From UKL13-2 sp036394575 (lineage in GTDB: Bacteria; Pseudomonadota; Gammaproteobacteria; Burkholderiales; Usitatibacteraceae), in NCBI GenBank assembly GCA_036394575.1, contig DASWEY010000026.1, forward strand, positions 8,795 through 72,794: a DNA stretch of 64,000 bases. Direction: 5' to 3'. The notes under the pieces are model-generated. The model was not told the origin of the DNA and searched no databases. It saw only the letters and a list, made by a program, of their open reading frames with translations. Position 1 is the stretch's first letter, and each line of letters begins with the position of its first letter. Made by a program: the position numbers and the translations under genes. Below, one piece after another: positions 44,586-53,948 of this stretch.

Positions 44586-46124
44586 TTAACGCAATACGTC
44601 GCTGGCTTTCAATTGTGGAAACAGGATTACATCACGGATTGAGGGGCTGTTGGTGAGCAACATCACCAGCCGGTCGATACCGATGCCTTCCCCTGCCGTC
44701 GGCGGCAGGCCGTACTCCAGCGCACGGATATAGTCGGCGTCATAGTGCATGGCTTCCTCATCGCCGGCGTCCTTGGCCTTTACTTGCGACATGAAGCGTT
44801 CGGCCTGGTCTTCAGGATCATTGAGTTCCGAAAAACCGTTGGCCAGCTCGCGGCCGGCCACGAACAGTTCGAAACGGTCGGTAATGGCCGGATTGGCATC
44901 GTTGCGCCGCGCCAGCGGCGAAACCTCGGCCGGATAATCGACGATGAAGGTCGGCTGGATCAGCTTCGCCTCGGCGGTTTCCTCGAACAGCACCAGCTGC
45001 AACTCGCCCAGGGTCTGGGCGGGCTTGGTGTCCACATGCCGCTTTTCCAGCAGGCCGCGCACCGTTTCGAGGTCGTCGAGATTGCTGGCCGCATATTCCG
45101 GGCAGTACTTCTTCACCGCCTGCGGCATGGTGATGCGGTCGAAGGGCTTGCCGAAATCGATCTCGTATTCGCCATAGGCGAACCGGGTTTTGCCCAGCAC
45201 TTTTTGCGCGATATCGCGGAACATCTCTTCGGTGAAGCTCATCAGGTGATGGTAGTCGCGCCAAGCGATATAAAACTCCATCATGGTGAACTCCGGATTG
45301 TGGCGCACCGACATGCCCTCATTGCGGAAATTGCGGTTGATCTCGAACACGCGCTCGAAACCGCCCACCACCAGGCGTTTCAGGTACAACTCGGGGGCGA
45401 TGCGCAGGTACAGCTGCATATCCAGCGCATTGTGATGGGTGATGAAGGGCTTGGCCGCCGCGCCACCGGGGATCGGATGCATCATTGGCGTCTCCACCTC
45501 CAGATAACCCGCGCCGACCATGAAATCGCGGATCGCCTGCACGATTTTCGAGCGCGCGCGGAAGGTGTCGCGCACCTCCGGGTTGGTGATCAGGTCGACA
45601 TAGCGCATGCGGTAGCGCTGCTCGGTGTCGGTCAGACCGTGGAATTTTTCCGGCAGCGGGCGCAACGCCTTGGTTATCAGGCGCAGCGAGGTCACGAACA
45701 CGGACAACTCGCCCTTGTTCGTTTTGGATACGCGTCCCTCGGCGCCGAGAATGTCGCCCATATCGTAATGCTTGAAGTCTTCCATGGCCGCCTCGCCGAC
45801 ATCCTGCAACGAGATGTAAAGCTGGATGCGCTCCGAGGCGTCCTGGATGGTGGCGAAGGCCGCCTTGCCCATGACGCGCTTCAGCATCATGCGGCCCGCG
45901 ACTTTCACCATCACCGGTACAGCGTCCAACTCTTCTCTGGTTTTTTCCCCGTGGGCCTTGATCAGTTCGGCGGCATCATGCTCCGGGCGAAAATCGTTCG
46001 GAAAGGCCTGTGCCGTTTTGGCGCGGATCGCGGCCAGTTTGTGGCGGCGTTCGGCGATGACGTGGTTCTCATCAATGGGCGCAGCGCTGTGATCGGGGTT
46101 TTGCGGTTGTTCGCTCATGGTCAT
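44586..46124 (-). CDS. lysS: Lysyl-tRNA synthetase, class II
   Basis: 512 aa. The N-terminal OB-fold anticodon domain (VAGRMMLKRVMGKAAFATIQD) is followed by the class II core: motif 2 RNEGMSVRHNPEFTMMEFY and motif 3 GIGIDRLVMLLTNSPSIRDVI. The start may be the ATG at 46124 or six bases later (MSEQPQ). It lies 33 bp after prfB on the same strand, as in the conserved recJ-prfB-lysS group. Confidence 0.97.
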   Translation of the reverse strand: MTMSEQPQNPDHSAAPIDENHVIAERRHKLAAIRAKTAQAFPNDFRPEHDAAELIKAHGEKTREELDAVPVMVKVAGRMMLKRVMGKAAFATIQDASERIQLYISLQDVGEAAMEDFKHYDMGDILGAEGRVSKTNKGELSVFVTSLRLITKALRPLPEKFHGLTDTEQRYRMRYVDLITNPEVRDTFRARSKIVQAIRDFMVGAGYLEVETPMMHPIPGGAAAKPFITHHNALDMQLYLRIAPELYLKRLVVGGFERVFEINRNFRNEGMSVRHNPEFTMMEFYIAWRDYHHLMSFTEEMFRDIAQKVLGKTRFAYGEYEIDFGKPFDRITMPQAVKKYCPEYAASNLDDLETVRGLLEKRHVDTKPAQTLGELQLVLFEETAEAKLIQPTFIVDYPAEVSPLARRNDANPAITDRFELFVAGRELANGFSELNDPEDQAERFMSQVKAKDAGDEEAMHYDADYIRALEYGLPPTAGEGIGIDRLVMLLTNSPSIRDVILFPQLKASDVLR

Positions 46125-46157
46125 TCCCGGTGAAAATTCTGCTGCTGAATGCGTTTT

Positions 46158-47262
46158 TTAAACGCCTTGCTTCAAGCTGGCTTCAATGAAGGGGTCGAGG
46201 TCGCCGTCCAGCACTTTTTGCGTGGCGCTGATTTCGACATTGGTGCGCAAATCCTTGATACGGCTCTGGTCCAGCACATAGGAACGGATCTGGTGCCCCC
46301 AGCCCACATCGGTCTTGCTGGCTTCGAGTTTGTCCTGTTCGGCCTGACGCTTGCGGATTTCGAGTTCGTACAGTTTTGCCTTCAGCATCGTCATCGCTTC
46401 GGCGCGATTACGGTGCTGGGAACGGTCATTCTGGCACTGCACCACGATACCCGAAGGCATATGCGTAATGCGCACCGCGGAATCGGTCTTGTTGATGTGC
46501 TGGCCGCCGGCGCCGGAGGCGCGGTAGGTATCGATGCGCAGATCGGCCGGATTGATCTCGACCTCGATGGAATCGTCGATCTCCGGATACACGAACACGC
46601 TGGCAAACGAGGTATGGCGACCGCCGGAAGAATCGAAGGGCGATTTGCGCACCAGGCGGTGCACGCCGGTTTCGGTGCGCAGGAAGCCGTAGGCATAGTC
46701 GCCGCTGATCTTGATGGTGGCGCTCTTGATGCCCGCCACTTCGCCGTCGGATTGCTCCAGCACTTCCGCTTTGAAGCCTTTGCGTTCGGCGTAGCGCAGG
46801 TATTGGCGCAGCAGCATCGACGCCCAATCCTGTGCCTCGGTACCGCCGGCGCCGGACTGGATATCCAGGAAGCAGTTGAAGGAATCGGCGGCATTGGAGA
46901 ACATGCGCCGGAATTCCATATCGGCGACCATTTTTTCCACGGCCGCCGCGTCGTCGCGAATTGCAATCAGGGTCGATTCATCGCCTTCATCCTTGGCGAG
47001 CTCGAAAATTTCCTGGGAATCCTTGAGCGTCTGGTCGATATGAATCAGCGACTCAACCACGCTATCGAGCGATTTTTTTTCGCGGCCCAGTTCCTGGGCG
47101 CGTTTGGTATCGGACCAGATGGCCGGGTCTTCGGCCAGTTTCGAGACTTCCTCGCGACGGGCTACTTTGCCGTCGAAGTCAAAGATACCTCCGCAACTCG
47201 GTCGCGCGGGCGGACAAGTCGGCAAGGCTGTTGGCAATGAGGTTGATTTGATCGGCTTCCAT
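46158..47262 (-). CDS. prfB: Peptide chain release factor 2, with programmed +1 frameshift
   Basis: Reads UGA and UAA stop codons. The gene is in two frames: the first runs from ATG 47262 for 27 codons (ending ELRRYL) to an in-frame TGA at 47181-47179. Ribosomes must shift +1 at CTTTGA to enter the second frame (DFDGKVARRE...). An AGGAGG-like spur, CGGAGGTAT, precedes the shift site, as in E. coli. The joined protein is about 367 aa, with the GGQ motif in GAGGQHINKTDSAVRITH and the SPF tripeptide in KSPFDSSGGRHTS. Confidence 0.96.
47178..47195 (-). promoter_or_regulatory. RF2 programmed frameshift site
   Basis: On the minus strand GCGGAGGTATCTTTGAC: an internal Shine-Dalgarno sequence, the slippery CTT, and the TGA stop followed by C. 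This is the known autoregulatory signal: scarce RF2 lets ribosomes slip and make more RF2. Confidence 0.93.
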
Positions 47263-47614
47263 GGTGCGGGGTCTTCTTTTTCAAGTTCAAGTTTCGTAAT
47301 CCGCCATTATAGAGGACACGCCGGTTGCAAATTTGCCCTGCCAGGAAATTCAGGGCAATCGAGCAGGATTTCGCAGCGGAGATTGTCGTGGCGCAATCGG
47401 GCCCTGGCGCTGGATGGCTTGCCCCTATGCAGGGCGACAAGCGCACTGGGCAATTCATGGCCGATAACCTATGTGGAGAACTGCCACGGCAGTCTGGATA
47501 TCACCTACAGCGTATTATCCCGGTAACAGCGCAGTCGCTGATCGCCAATAAGTTGTTGCGGCGATCATCCGCGCCGGTGACGTCTGCCCAGGAATTTTGA
47601 TGTTATGAGGAGGC
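47263..47614. other. Intergenic region between prfB and the MscS gene
   Basis: 352 bp between divergent genes. A perfect TATAAT on the minus strand (47311-47306), about 44 bp before the prfB start, is the likely prfB-lysS promoter. The right side holds no clear promoter. The MscS ATG has a GAGGAG-like ribosome site. No other gene seen. Confidence 0.6.
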
Positions 47615-47617
47615 ATG

Positions 47618-48433
47618 ATGAACGAAGGCATCGGTAATCTGGAGATTTTGCGGAAGCTCGATTCGTCGGACTTGCTGCGCGTCGTAGCAGTATTGGTTTT
47701 GGCGTGGCTTGTGGCAGCTGTCCTTCGATGGGCCTTGCGCAGCATCGCCGAAAAAGTGACACCGCGCCTGCGACTCCCGATCCTGCGGGTGGTGCCGGTG
47801 GTACGCCTCATGATCGGTATCGGTGCCGCCGCCGTGATCGTGTCGGTCATCGTCAGGCCGTCTTTTCAGAATGTCGTTGCCTTGCTGGCCAGCGTCAGCC
47901 TGGCGGTCGCCTTTGCGCTCAAGGATTATGCGAGCGCCCTGGCGGCGGGGTTGGTGACGGTTCTGGAAAACGCCTACCAGCCCGGCGACTGGATCGAGAT
48001 AGACGGGGTTTACGGCGAGGTCAGGTTTATCGGCGCGCGTGCCGTGCATATCGTGACGACCGACGACAACGTGGTGATGATCCCGCATTACCAGTTCTGG
48101 TCGAAGAAAATCTCGAACGCGACCAGCGGCAGCAGAAGCCTGCTATGCGTGGCGAATTTCTACCTGCACCCCGACCATGAGGGCCAGGCGGTAATGCGGT
48201 GCCTCGAGGAAATCGGGGAAACAAGTTCGTGGCGCAAGCCGGAAACAAAACTAAGCGTCATTGTGGAGGAAAAGCCCTGGGGTACCCACTACAAGCTCAA
48301 GGCTTACGTCAAGGAAAGCCGCGAACAATTCAAGTTCATCACCGATCTGACGATTCGCGGCAAAGAGGCGCTGCGGGCGATGAACATCCGCTTCGCAAAT
48401 GTACTGCCCGTTATCGAGGCCGGCAAGAAGTGA
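47618..48433 (+). CDS. Mechanosensitive ion channel of the MscS family
   Basis: A small inner-membrane channel of 271 aa. Two or three membrane segments (LLRVVAVLVLAWLVAAVLRWAL, VVRLMIGIGAAAVIVSVIV and VVALLASVSLAVAFALKDYASALAAGLVTVLE) are followed by the beta domain YQPGDWIEIDGVYGEV and a cytosolic alpha/beta part. The third segment carries the Ala/Gly packing pattern of the MscS pore. It lies on the opposite strand between prfB and recJ and breaks up a usually contiguous group. Confidence 0.9.
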   Translation: MNEGIGNLEILRKLDSSDLLRVVAVLVLAWLVAAVLRWALRSIAEKVTPRLRLPILRVVPVVRLMIGIGAAAVIVSVIVRPSFQNVVALLASVSLAVAFALKDYASALAAGLVTVLENAYQPGDWIEIDGVYGEVRFIGARAVHIVTTDDNVVMIPHYQFWSKKISNATSGSRSLLCVANFYLHPDHEGQAVMRCLEEIGETSSWRKPETKLSVIVEEKPWGTHYKLKAYVKESREQFKFITDLTIRGKEALRAMNIRFANVLPVIEAGKK

Positions 48434-48514
48434 TCGGCGCTGGAAAGCACGGTGACATGCAGATGCCACCTGCCAAGGCGGAGTTCATCGGGCGGGCTGC
48501 TGAATACAACTGAA

Positions 48515-50212
48515 TCAGACTACATGGTCGAGCAGCAATTGCAGGGTCGCATCGCCGCGAAATTCATTGACCGATGGCCGGAACACCGCGTCAATGCTGG
48601 GGTTCAGGGCATCGGCCGAGCCAAAGCGCATGGCCTCGAAGGTCGCGCCGCCTGTCCCTGTCCCCATCCACAGTTTCAGTTTCAGATGTTTTTCGCCGAC
48701 CACGCGCTGTTCCAGCACGCGAAAGGCGCCGGTGAAGGCGGGCGCGGCGAAGCCCTGGCCCCAGACCTGAGCCTCGATAGCGCGGGCAAAATCGAAACTG
48801 AGCTCATCGGCTGCCAGCGCGCCGTCGGTTTCGATCCGCTCCAGCAAGTCGGCCGGCGATAGCAGTTCGCGCACTACAGCCTCAAAGGCCTTGGAAAAAT
48901 CGGCCAGGGCGGTTTGCGCAATAGTCAGCCCCGCCGCCATGGCATGGCCGCCGAACTTGCTGATCAGTTGTGGGTGGCGCTTGGTGACCAGATCGAGGGC
49001 GTCGCGCAGATGCAGCCCCTGGATCGAGCGGCCCGAGCCTTTGAGATTGCCGTCCCCGTCCGCGGCAAAGGCGATCACCGGGCGATGATATTTTTCGCGA
49101 ATGCGCGAGGCGAGGATGCCGACCACGCCCTGATGCCAGCCCGGCTCGAAGATGACCAGCGAATAGCGCTGGCCGACGTCGATATCGGCCAGCGAGGTCA
49201 GCGCCTCGTTCTGCATATCCGCTTCGATGCCGCGGCGCTGGCGGTTCAATTCATCGAGCCTGGTCGCCAATGGATAGGCGAGGGCCTCGCTGTCCGCCAG
49301 CAGGCAGGCGATGCCCAGGGACATGTCTTGCAGGCGGCCGGCGGCATTGAGGCGCGGGCCGACCACAAAGCCAAGGTCATAGGTGCCGGCGCGGCGATGA
49401 TCGCGGCCGCCGACCTGCAGCAGGGCGCGAATACCGGCGCTCATGCGTCCGGCGCGAATCCGCATCAGGCCCTGCTCGACCAGAATGCGGTTGTTGTGAT
49501 CCAGCCGTACCACATCGGCGACCGTGCCCAGCGCCACCAGATCGAGATAGTCCGCCAGGTTCGGCTCGGGACGCGAGGCGAAATAGCCCTGGCCGCGCAG
49601 CAGGGCGCGCAGGGCCAGCATCACATAGAAAATCACGCCGACGCCGGCCAGGTTCTTGCTGGCGAAGGCGTCGCCATGCTGGTTGGGATTGATGATGACC
49701 GCTGCATCGGGGAGCGTCTCGCCGGGCAGATGATGATCGGTGACCAGCACCTGGATGCCGCGCCGATTGGCCTCGCGCACGCCATCGACGCTGGCAATGC
49801 CGTTATCGACGGTGATGATGAGATCGGGATTGCGCCCGGAGGCCAATGCCACGATTTCCGGGGTCAGCCCATAGCCGTATTTGAAGCGGTCCGGCACCAC
49901 GTATTCGATGCGCGCGCCCATCGCCGACAGCGCGCGCATGCCAACCGCGCAGGCGGTGGCGCCGTCGGCGTCGTAGTCGGCCACGATCAGCATCTTCTTG
50001 CCGGCAGCGATAGCCTCCGCCAGCAATTGCGCGGCGGCGTCGATATGCGCCAGCTGCGCCGGGGCCAGCAGGGCGGTCATGCTGGTTTCGAGCTCGGCCG
50101 CCGATTTCACATGGCGCGCCGCAAACAGGCGCGCCATGCGCGGCTCGACCTTGCCGGCGATCAGGGCCGCATAGGCGGCTTCATCGCGCACCCGCGTGAC
50201 GATATCAACCAT
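48515..50212 (-). CDS. recJ: Single-stranded-DNA-specific exonuclease RecJ
   Basis: A 5'-3' ssDNA exonuclease in RecF-pathway recombination and repair. 565 aa. DHH motifs are intact: VADYDADGATACAVG, ITVDNGIASVDG, VTDHHLPGE and NPNQHGD. The DHHA1 domain contains SGRSIQGLHLRDALD and KFGGHAMAAGLTI. It overlaps the end of the RpfE-like gene by 8 bp and so is likely co-transcribed with it. Confidence 0.96.
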   Translation of the reverse strand: MVDIVTRVRDEAAYAALIAGKVEPRMARLFAARHVKSAAELETSMTALLAPAQLAHIDAAAQLLAEAIAAGKKMLIVADYDADGATACAVGMRALSAMGARIEYVVPDRFKYGYGLTPEIVALASGRNPDLIITVDNGIASVDGVREANRRGIQVLVTDHHLPGETLPDAAVIINPNQHGDAFASKNLAGVGVIFYVMLALRALLRGQGYFASRPEPNLADYLDLVALGTVADVVRLDHNNRILVEQGLMRIRAGRMSAGIRALLQVGGRDHRRAGTYDLGFVVGPRLNAAGRLQDMSLGIACLLADSEALAYPLATRLDELNRQRRGIEADMQNEALTSLADIDVGQRYSLVIFEPGWHQGVVGILASRIREKYHRPVIAFAADGDGNLKGSGRSIQGLHLRDALDLVTKRHPQLISKFGGHAMAAGLTIAQTALADFSKAFEAVVRELLSPADLLERIETDGALAADELSFDFARAIEAQVWGQGFAAPAFTGAFRVLEQRVVGEKHLKLKLWMGTGTGGATFEAMRFGSADALNPSIDAVFRPSVNEFRGDATLQLLLDHVV

Positions 50213-51335
50213 GCAGGTAGTCGGCCAGGGGTTTTGCGGTGGACTTGAATCGCTTCCAGACTTTCCACTGCGGTGGGCGCTCGATGGTCGCCCTCAAGGT
50301 TGCTGCTTCGTTGGGCAGCAACAGGGTGAGGCCGGTAATGGTCTTGCGCGCGAACGCCGCCTGCACCGGCGCGAACCAGTCACGGTCCATGGCTTCAACC
50401 GCCAGCATCCAGTCGTGGCGCTGGTTGGCGCGCAGCGCCCTGGTGGCGCTGTGCAGCACGACCAGGGTGTTGAGCTCACTGAAAGGCAGGCCGGAATAGC
50501 CGGATGGCAGATTGTTCAGCGGCAGCTTGGCTTTCATGGCGAGGCCGCGCGCCAGGGCGAGCTTGGCGACCACGAGTTCATGGCGATTGGGATTTTTCGG
50601 CGGCGGCGTCAGGCGCGGCGGGCGGATTTCGTTGCGCGAATTTTGCACGCCGAGCATGCGCGCCGGATTGGCCGGCTTGATGTTGCTGCGCAGGGCCGCA
50701 AAACTGCCGGCGCCCCAGAACCAGATGCCATTGATCGGCAATTCGCCGCGAGACTCACGCGCCGTGTTCACCGGATGGTCGTTCAGCAACATCTGCAATT
50801 CATTCTGCAGGCCGCGCCAGTTGATCTTGCCGCCGCCGTGTTGAGGCAGGTGCTCGAACACCGAGCCGCCGCTGACTTTCCACAGCGGCGTCGTTTCCGG
50901 CATCTCGTCGGTGGGGACGCGCAGATACCAGCGGGCGGCATCGCGCACTTCAATTTTTAAACCATCGTTGGCCAGATGCGCGTTCAGGGTGGCAGCGATG
51001 GCAACGGCTTCCTCTAGTGTCGGCTCGATCACATGCGAATCCATCAATTGCACATTGTCGCGGCTGATGTGCAAATGCACCGGGTCGGCGCGCAGCCAGG
51101 TGTCCTCGCCCGGCTCGCCGCCATCGGCCAGCAAGGTGAGCGGGGCGATCGGGTTGGTATAAATCACCTTCAGGCCGAGTTCGCCGAGGCAGGCTTCCTC
51201 GAGGAAACGGCCGCCGGAGCGAGCCAGTGTCGATTGCGCGAGCAGGGTCTGCAAGCCGGGCATGGCCGGCAGATCGCGGCGGGAAATGAACGCTTCGGGA
51301 GGAATCAGGTCTGCTGCAAGTATCGTAAGTTTCAT
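50205..51335 (-). CDS. RpfE-like protein (annotated in relatives as phosphoglycerate mutase)
   Basis: A 376-residue cytosolic protein that begins MKLTILAADLIPPEAF. It resembles proteins found next to recJ in many betaproteobacteria and called cofactor-independent phosphoglycerate-mutase-like or RpfE. Recognisable blocks are HLHISRDNVQLMDSHVI and INGIWFWGAGSFAALR. The activity is unproven, and the metal ligands of true iPGM enzymes are not obvious. Its start has the leaderless pattern TAAAAT, six bases, ATG. Confidence 0.75.
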   Translation of the reverse strand: MKLTILAADLIPPEAFISRRDLPAMPGLQTLLAQSTLARSGGRFLEEACLGELGLKVIYTNPIAPLTLLADGGEPGEDTWLRADPVHLHISRDNVQLMDSHVIEPTLEEAVAIAATLNAHLANDGLKIEVRDAARWYLRVPTDEMPETTPLWKVSGGSVFEHLPQHGGGKINWRGLQNELQMLLNDHPVNTARESRGELPINGIWFWGAGSFAALRSNIKPANPARMLGVQNSRNEIRPPRLTPPPKNPNRHELVVAKLALARGLAMKAKLPLNNLPSGYSGLPFSELNTLVVLHSATRALRANQRHDWMLAVEAMDRDWFAPVQAAFARKTITGLTLLLPNEAATLRATIERPPQWKVWKRFKSTAKPLADYLHG

Positions 51336-51347
51336 GCGGCAATTTTA
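51333..51347 (-). promoter_or_regulatory. Predicted leaderless promoter of the RpfE-like gene
   Basis: On the minus strand TAAAAT (51347-51342), TGCCGC and ATG. The 12 bases TAAAATTGCCGC are the same as those before rarA. Confidence 0.55.
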
Positions 51348-51399
51348 CATGGCCGTTTGTGGCAAACTCCCCGCCTGTTGTGTTTATTCGGAATCTGCT

Positions 51400-52644
51400 T
51401 TGCGCTCACTCTCGCTTTTCATCGGCCGCCGCTACCTGCGCGCCAAACGGCAAAACAATTTCATCTCCTTCATCTCGCTGGTGTCGATGGCGGGCATCGC
51501 CCTGGGCATCGCCGCGCTGATCATCGTGTTGTCGGTGATGAACGGCTTCCAGAAGGAAGTGCGCGCCAAGATCCTCGGCGTGGCCGCGCATATCCAGATC
51601 AACGGTTTCGAGGACGGCCTGCATAACTGGCGCGAGGTGATGGACAGCACGCGCAAGCATCCCGAGGTGGTCGGCGTGGCGCCGTTCGTGATGGGGCAGG
51701 GATTGCTGGTGCTGGGTCAGACGGTGCGCGGCGTCGGCATTCGCGGCATCGAACCCGCGCAGGAAAATGAAGTCGCCGATCTCGGCCGCGATATGCGCGC
51801 CGGCGACATCAATGCGCTGAAGCCGGGCGAGTACGGCATCGTGCTCGGCTCCGAGCTGGCGCGCGCCCTGCAGGCGCAAATGGGCGGCAAGGTGCAGCTG
51901 GTGGTGCCGCAGGGCAGCGTGACCCCGGCGGGCATGGTGCCGCGCATGCGCAATTTCACCGTGGTTGGCATCTTCAACTCCGGCCACTTCGAATATGACC
52001 TGAACCTGGCGCTGATCCACATCCGCGATGCGCAGGTGCTGTACCGCCTGGAAGACAACGTCAGCGGCGTGCGCCTGAAAGTGAAGGACCTCGATCGCGC
52101 CCCGCTGATCGCGCGCGAACTGGCGCGGTCGATGCGCGTCGATGGCTATATCACCGACTGGACGCAGCAGAACGCGACCTACTTCCGCGCGGTGCAGATC
52201 GAAAAACGCATGATGTTCATCATCCTTACCCTGATCATCGCGGTGGCCGCCTTCAATCTCGTTTCCACCCTGGTGATGGTGGTGACCGACAAGCATCCCG
52301 ATATCGCCATCCTGCGCACCCTCGGCGCCTCGCCCGGCACCATCATGAAAATTTTCGTGGTACAGGGCGCCATGGTCGGCATGATCGGCACCGCCATCGG
52401 CGTGATCGGCGGTGTGCTGCTGGCGTTGAATGTATCGGCGGTGGTGTCGGGCATCGAGCATCTGTTCGGCTTTCACATTCTCGATCCCGGCGTGTATTTC
52501 ATTTCCGAACTGCCGTCCGATCTGCACTGGGACGATGTCGGCTTCATCGCCCTGATTGCGTTCGCGATGGCCCTGGTGGCAACGCTTTACCCGAGCTGGC
52601 GCGCCTCGAAAGTCAACCCGGCGGAGGCGCTGCGCTATGAGTAA
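51400..52644 (+). CDS. lolC: Lipoprotein-releasing ABC transporter permease LolC/LolE
   Basis: An inner-membrane FtsX-like permease of the Lol exporter, passing outer-membrane lipoproteins to LolA. About 414 aa with four membrane segments: the first at ISFISLVSMAGIALGIAALIIVLSVMNGF, the others from ILTLIIAVAAFNLVSTLVMVV to the end. The in-frame TTG at 51400 gives an N-terminus (MRSLSLFIGRRYLRA) like E. coli LolC; ATG 51349 is the alternative. A single lolC-type gene here fits organisms with a LolF-type homodimer. Confidence 0.92.
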   Translation: MRSLSLFIGRRYLRAKRQNNFISFISLVSMAGIALGIAALIIVLSVMNGFQKEVRAKILGVAAHIQINGFEDGLHNWREVMDSTRKHPEVVGVAPFVMGQGLLVLGQTVRGVGIRGIEPAQENEVADLGRDMRAGDINALKPGEYGIVLGSELARALQAQMGGKVQLVVPQGSVTPAGMVPRMRNFTVVGIFNSGHFEYDLNLALIHIRDAQVLYRLEDNVSGVRLKVKDLDRAPLIARELARSMRVDGYITDWTQQNATYFRAVQIEKRMMFIILTLIIAVAAFNLVSTLVMVVTDKHPDIAILRTLGASPGTIMKIFVVQGAMVGMIGTAIGVIGGVLLALNVSAVVSGIEHLFGFHILDPGVYFISELPSDLHWDDVGFIALIAFAMALVATLYPSWRASKVNPAEALRYE

Positions 52645-53335
52645 GGTAAATGAGGCCGCCGTGCTGTCTTGCCGCAATCTGGTCAAGACCTTTCATCAGG
52701 GCGCGGTCGATGTGCCGGTATTGCGCGGCATCGATTTCAGCGTCGGGCCCGGCGAGACCATCGCCATTGTCGGCGCGTCCGGCTCGGGCAAGAGCACCTT
52801 GCTGCATATTCTGGGCGGGCTCGATGCGCCGACTGCGGGCGAGGTATCGCTGCTGGGCGAGCGCATGGATCAATTGTCGGCGGTGGCCCAGGGCCATTTG
52901 CGCAACAAGGCGCTGGGCTTCATTTACCAGTTCCATCATTTGCTGCCGGAATTCACCGCGCTGGAAAACGTGGCGATGCCGCTGTGGATCGCCGCGCATG
53001 AACGCGGCGAGTCCCCAGCCGATATCCACGCGCGCGCCGCCGATATGCTCAATGACGTCGGCCTCGCGCATCGCCTGACCCACAAGCCGGGTGAGCTCTC
53101 CGGTGGCGAACGTCAGCGGGTGGCGGTGGCGCGCGCGCTGGTGACGCATCCCGCCTGCGTGCTGGCCGACGAGCCCACCGGCAATCTCGATCGCGGCACG
53201 GCGGACCAGGTGTTCGAGCTGATCATGCGGCTGAACGCGAAATACCACACCGCCCTGGTGATGGTGACGCATGATCCGCAGCTGGCGGCGAAGATGAGCC
53301 GCCGGCTGGTGATTTCGGATGGGAAGTTGGGGTAG
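52637..53335 (+). CDS. lolD: Lipoprotein-releasing system ATPase LolD
   Basis: A 232-residue ATPase: Walker A GASGSGKSTLL, Q-loop FIYQFHHLLPEFTALENV (LolD-typical), signature LSGGERQRVAVARAL, Walker B VLADEPTGNLD and switch MVTHD. It overlaps the lolC stop by 8 bp and works with that permease. The repeat elements begin about 50 bp after its stop. Confidence 0.96.
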   Translation: MSKVNEAAVLSCRNLVKTFHQGAVDVPVLRGIDFSVGPGETIAIVGASGSGKSTLLHILGGLDAPTAGEVSLLGERMDQLSAVAQGHLRNKALGFIYQFHHLLPEFTALENVAMPLWIAAHERGESPADIHARAADMLNDVGLAHRLTHKPGELSGGERQRVAVARALVTHPACVLADEPTGNLDRGTADQVFELIMRLNAKYHTALVMVTHDPQLAAKMSRRLVISDGKLG

Positions 53336-53382
53336 GTCCCCGCTCTTCTGCCAGCAATCGAGGCGATCTCCAAACCGTCACT

Positions 53383-53467
53383 GTCATCCCGGATTTAGTC
53401 CGGGATCCAATTTTTGCAACCACGCGAGTGCAAACTAAATTGGGCCCCGGACTAAATCCGGGGCGAC
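53383..53467. repeat. Paired CCGGATTTAGTCCGG intergenic inverted repeat
   Basis: CCCGGATTTAGTCCGGG (53388-53404) and CCCCGGACTAAATCCGGGG (53445-53463) are complementary, so the element can form two small hairpins or one long one. Related single halves (GTTCAGTCCGGGGCCCAATTTTCGCAA) occur at about 57885 and 59280. Confidence 0.65.
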
Positions 53468-53511
53468 CGTGAAGGGTTGAAGGTTGCCTCATTGGTCGCC
53501 GAACGAAAATC

Positions 53512-53581
53512 GTAGAACGCCATTTGGCGCGCCTTTCGAGGCAAAAACGCCTGGAAAGCCGCGCCAATACTAGAGTTTCAC
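53512..53581. repeat. Dispersed hairpin repeat, copy 5
   Basis: GTAGAACGCCATTTGGCGCG... core GAGGCAAAAACGCCTGG ... GCCGCGCCAATACTAGAGTTTC. Its right end includes the last codons and stop of the atl gene on the minus strand, so the repeat forms the end of that coding sequence. Confidence 0.75.
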
Positions 53582-53938
53582 TTTCCCCACATACACATCC
53601 GCCGGCTGCCAGCGAAACCGCTTCAGATCGATTTTGCCCTCGGCGCTGATCGCAACCCCTTCGTTTTCCAGCAGTACCTTCTGATAATCGTCACCGCCGG
53701 ATTGCCAATCCTTCAGCCGCAAACTGATACGGCCTTGCGCATTGATCACGCGCTGCCATGGCAGCTTGAAATTGTCCGGTGTGTTGCGCAGGGCGGTGCC
53801 GACTTGCCGGGCGCCGCGCGGAATGCCGGCGAGGGCAGCGATTTGCCCATAGGTGGCGACTTTGCCTTTGGGGATTTTCCGGATGACGGCGTAGATCTGC
53901 GCGTATTTTTGCGCGACGGTTGGTTTGGCAGCGACCAT
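53570..53938 (-). CDS. Alkyltransferase-like protein (ATL, MGMT homologue without catalytic Cys)
   Basis: 122 aa. It has the MGMT DNA-binding fold (GKVATYGQIAALAGIPRGARQVGTAL), but the active-site PCHRV of O6-alkylguanine transferases is here PWQRV, with Trp instead of Cys. ATL proteins bind O6-alkylguanine and hand it to nucleotide excision repair rather than repairing it. The ATG at 53938 is used; longer frames run into alkA. It follows alkA by 10 bp. Confidence 0.88.
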   Translation of the reverse strand: MVAAKPTVAQKYAQIYAVIRKIPKGKVATYGQIAALAGIPRGARQVGTALRNTPDNFKLPWQRVINAQGRISLRLKDWQSGGDDYQKVLLENEGVAISAEGKIDLKRFRWQPADVYVGKVKL

Positions 53939-53948
53939 TTTGTCGCCG

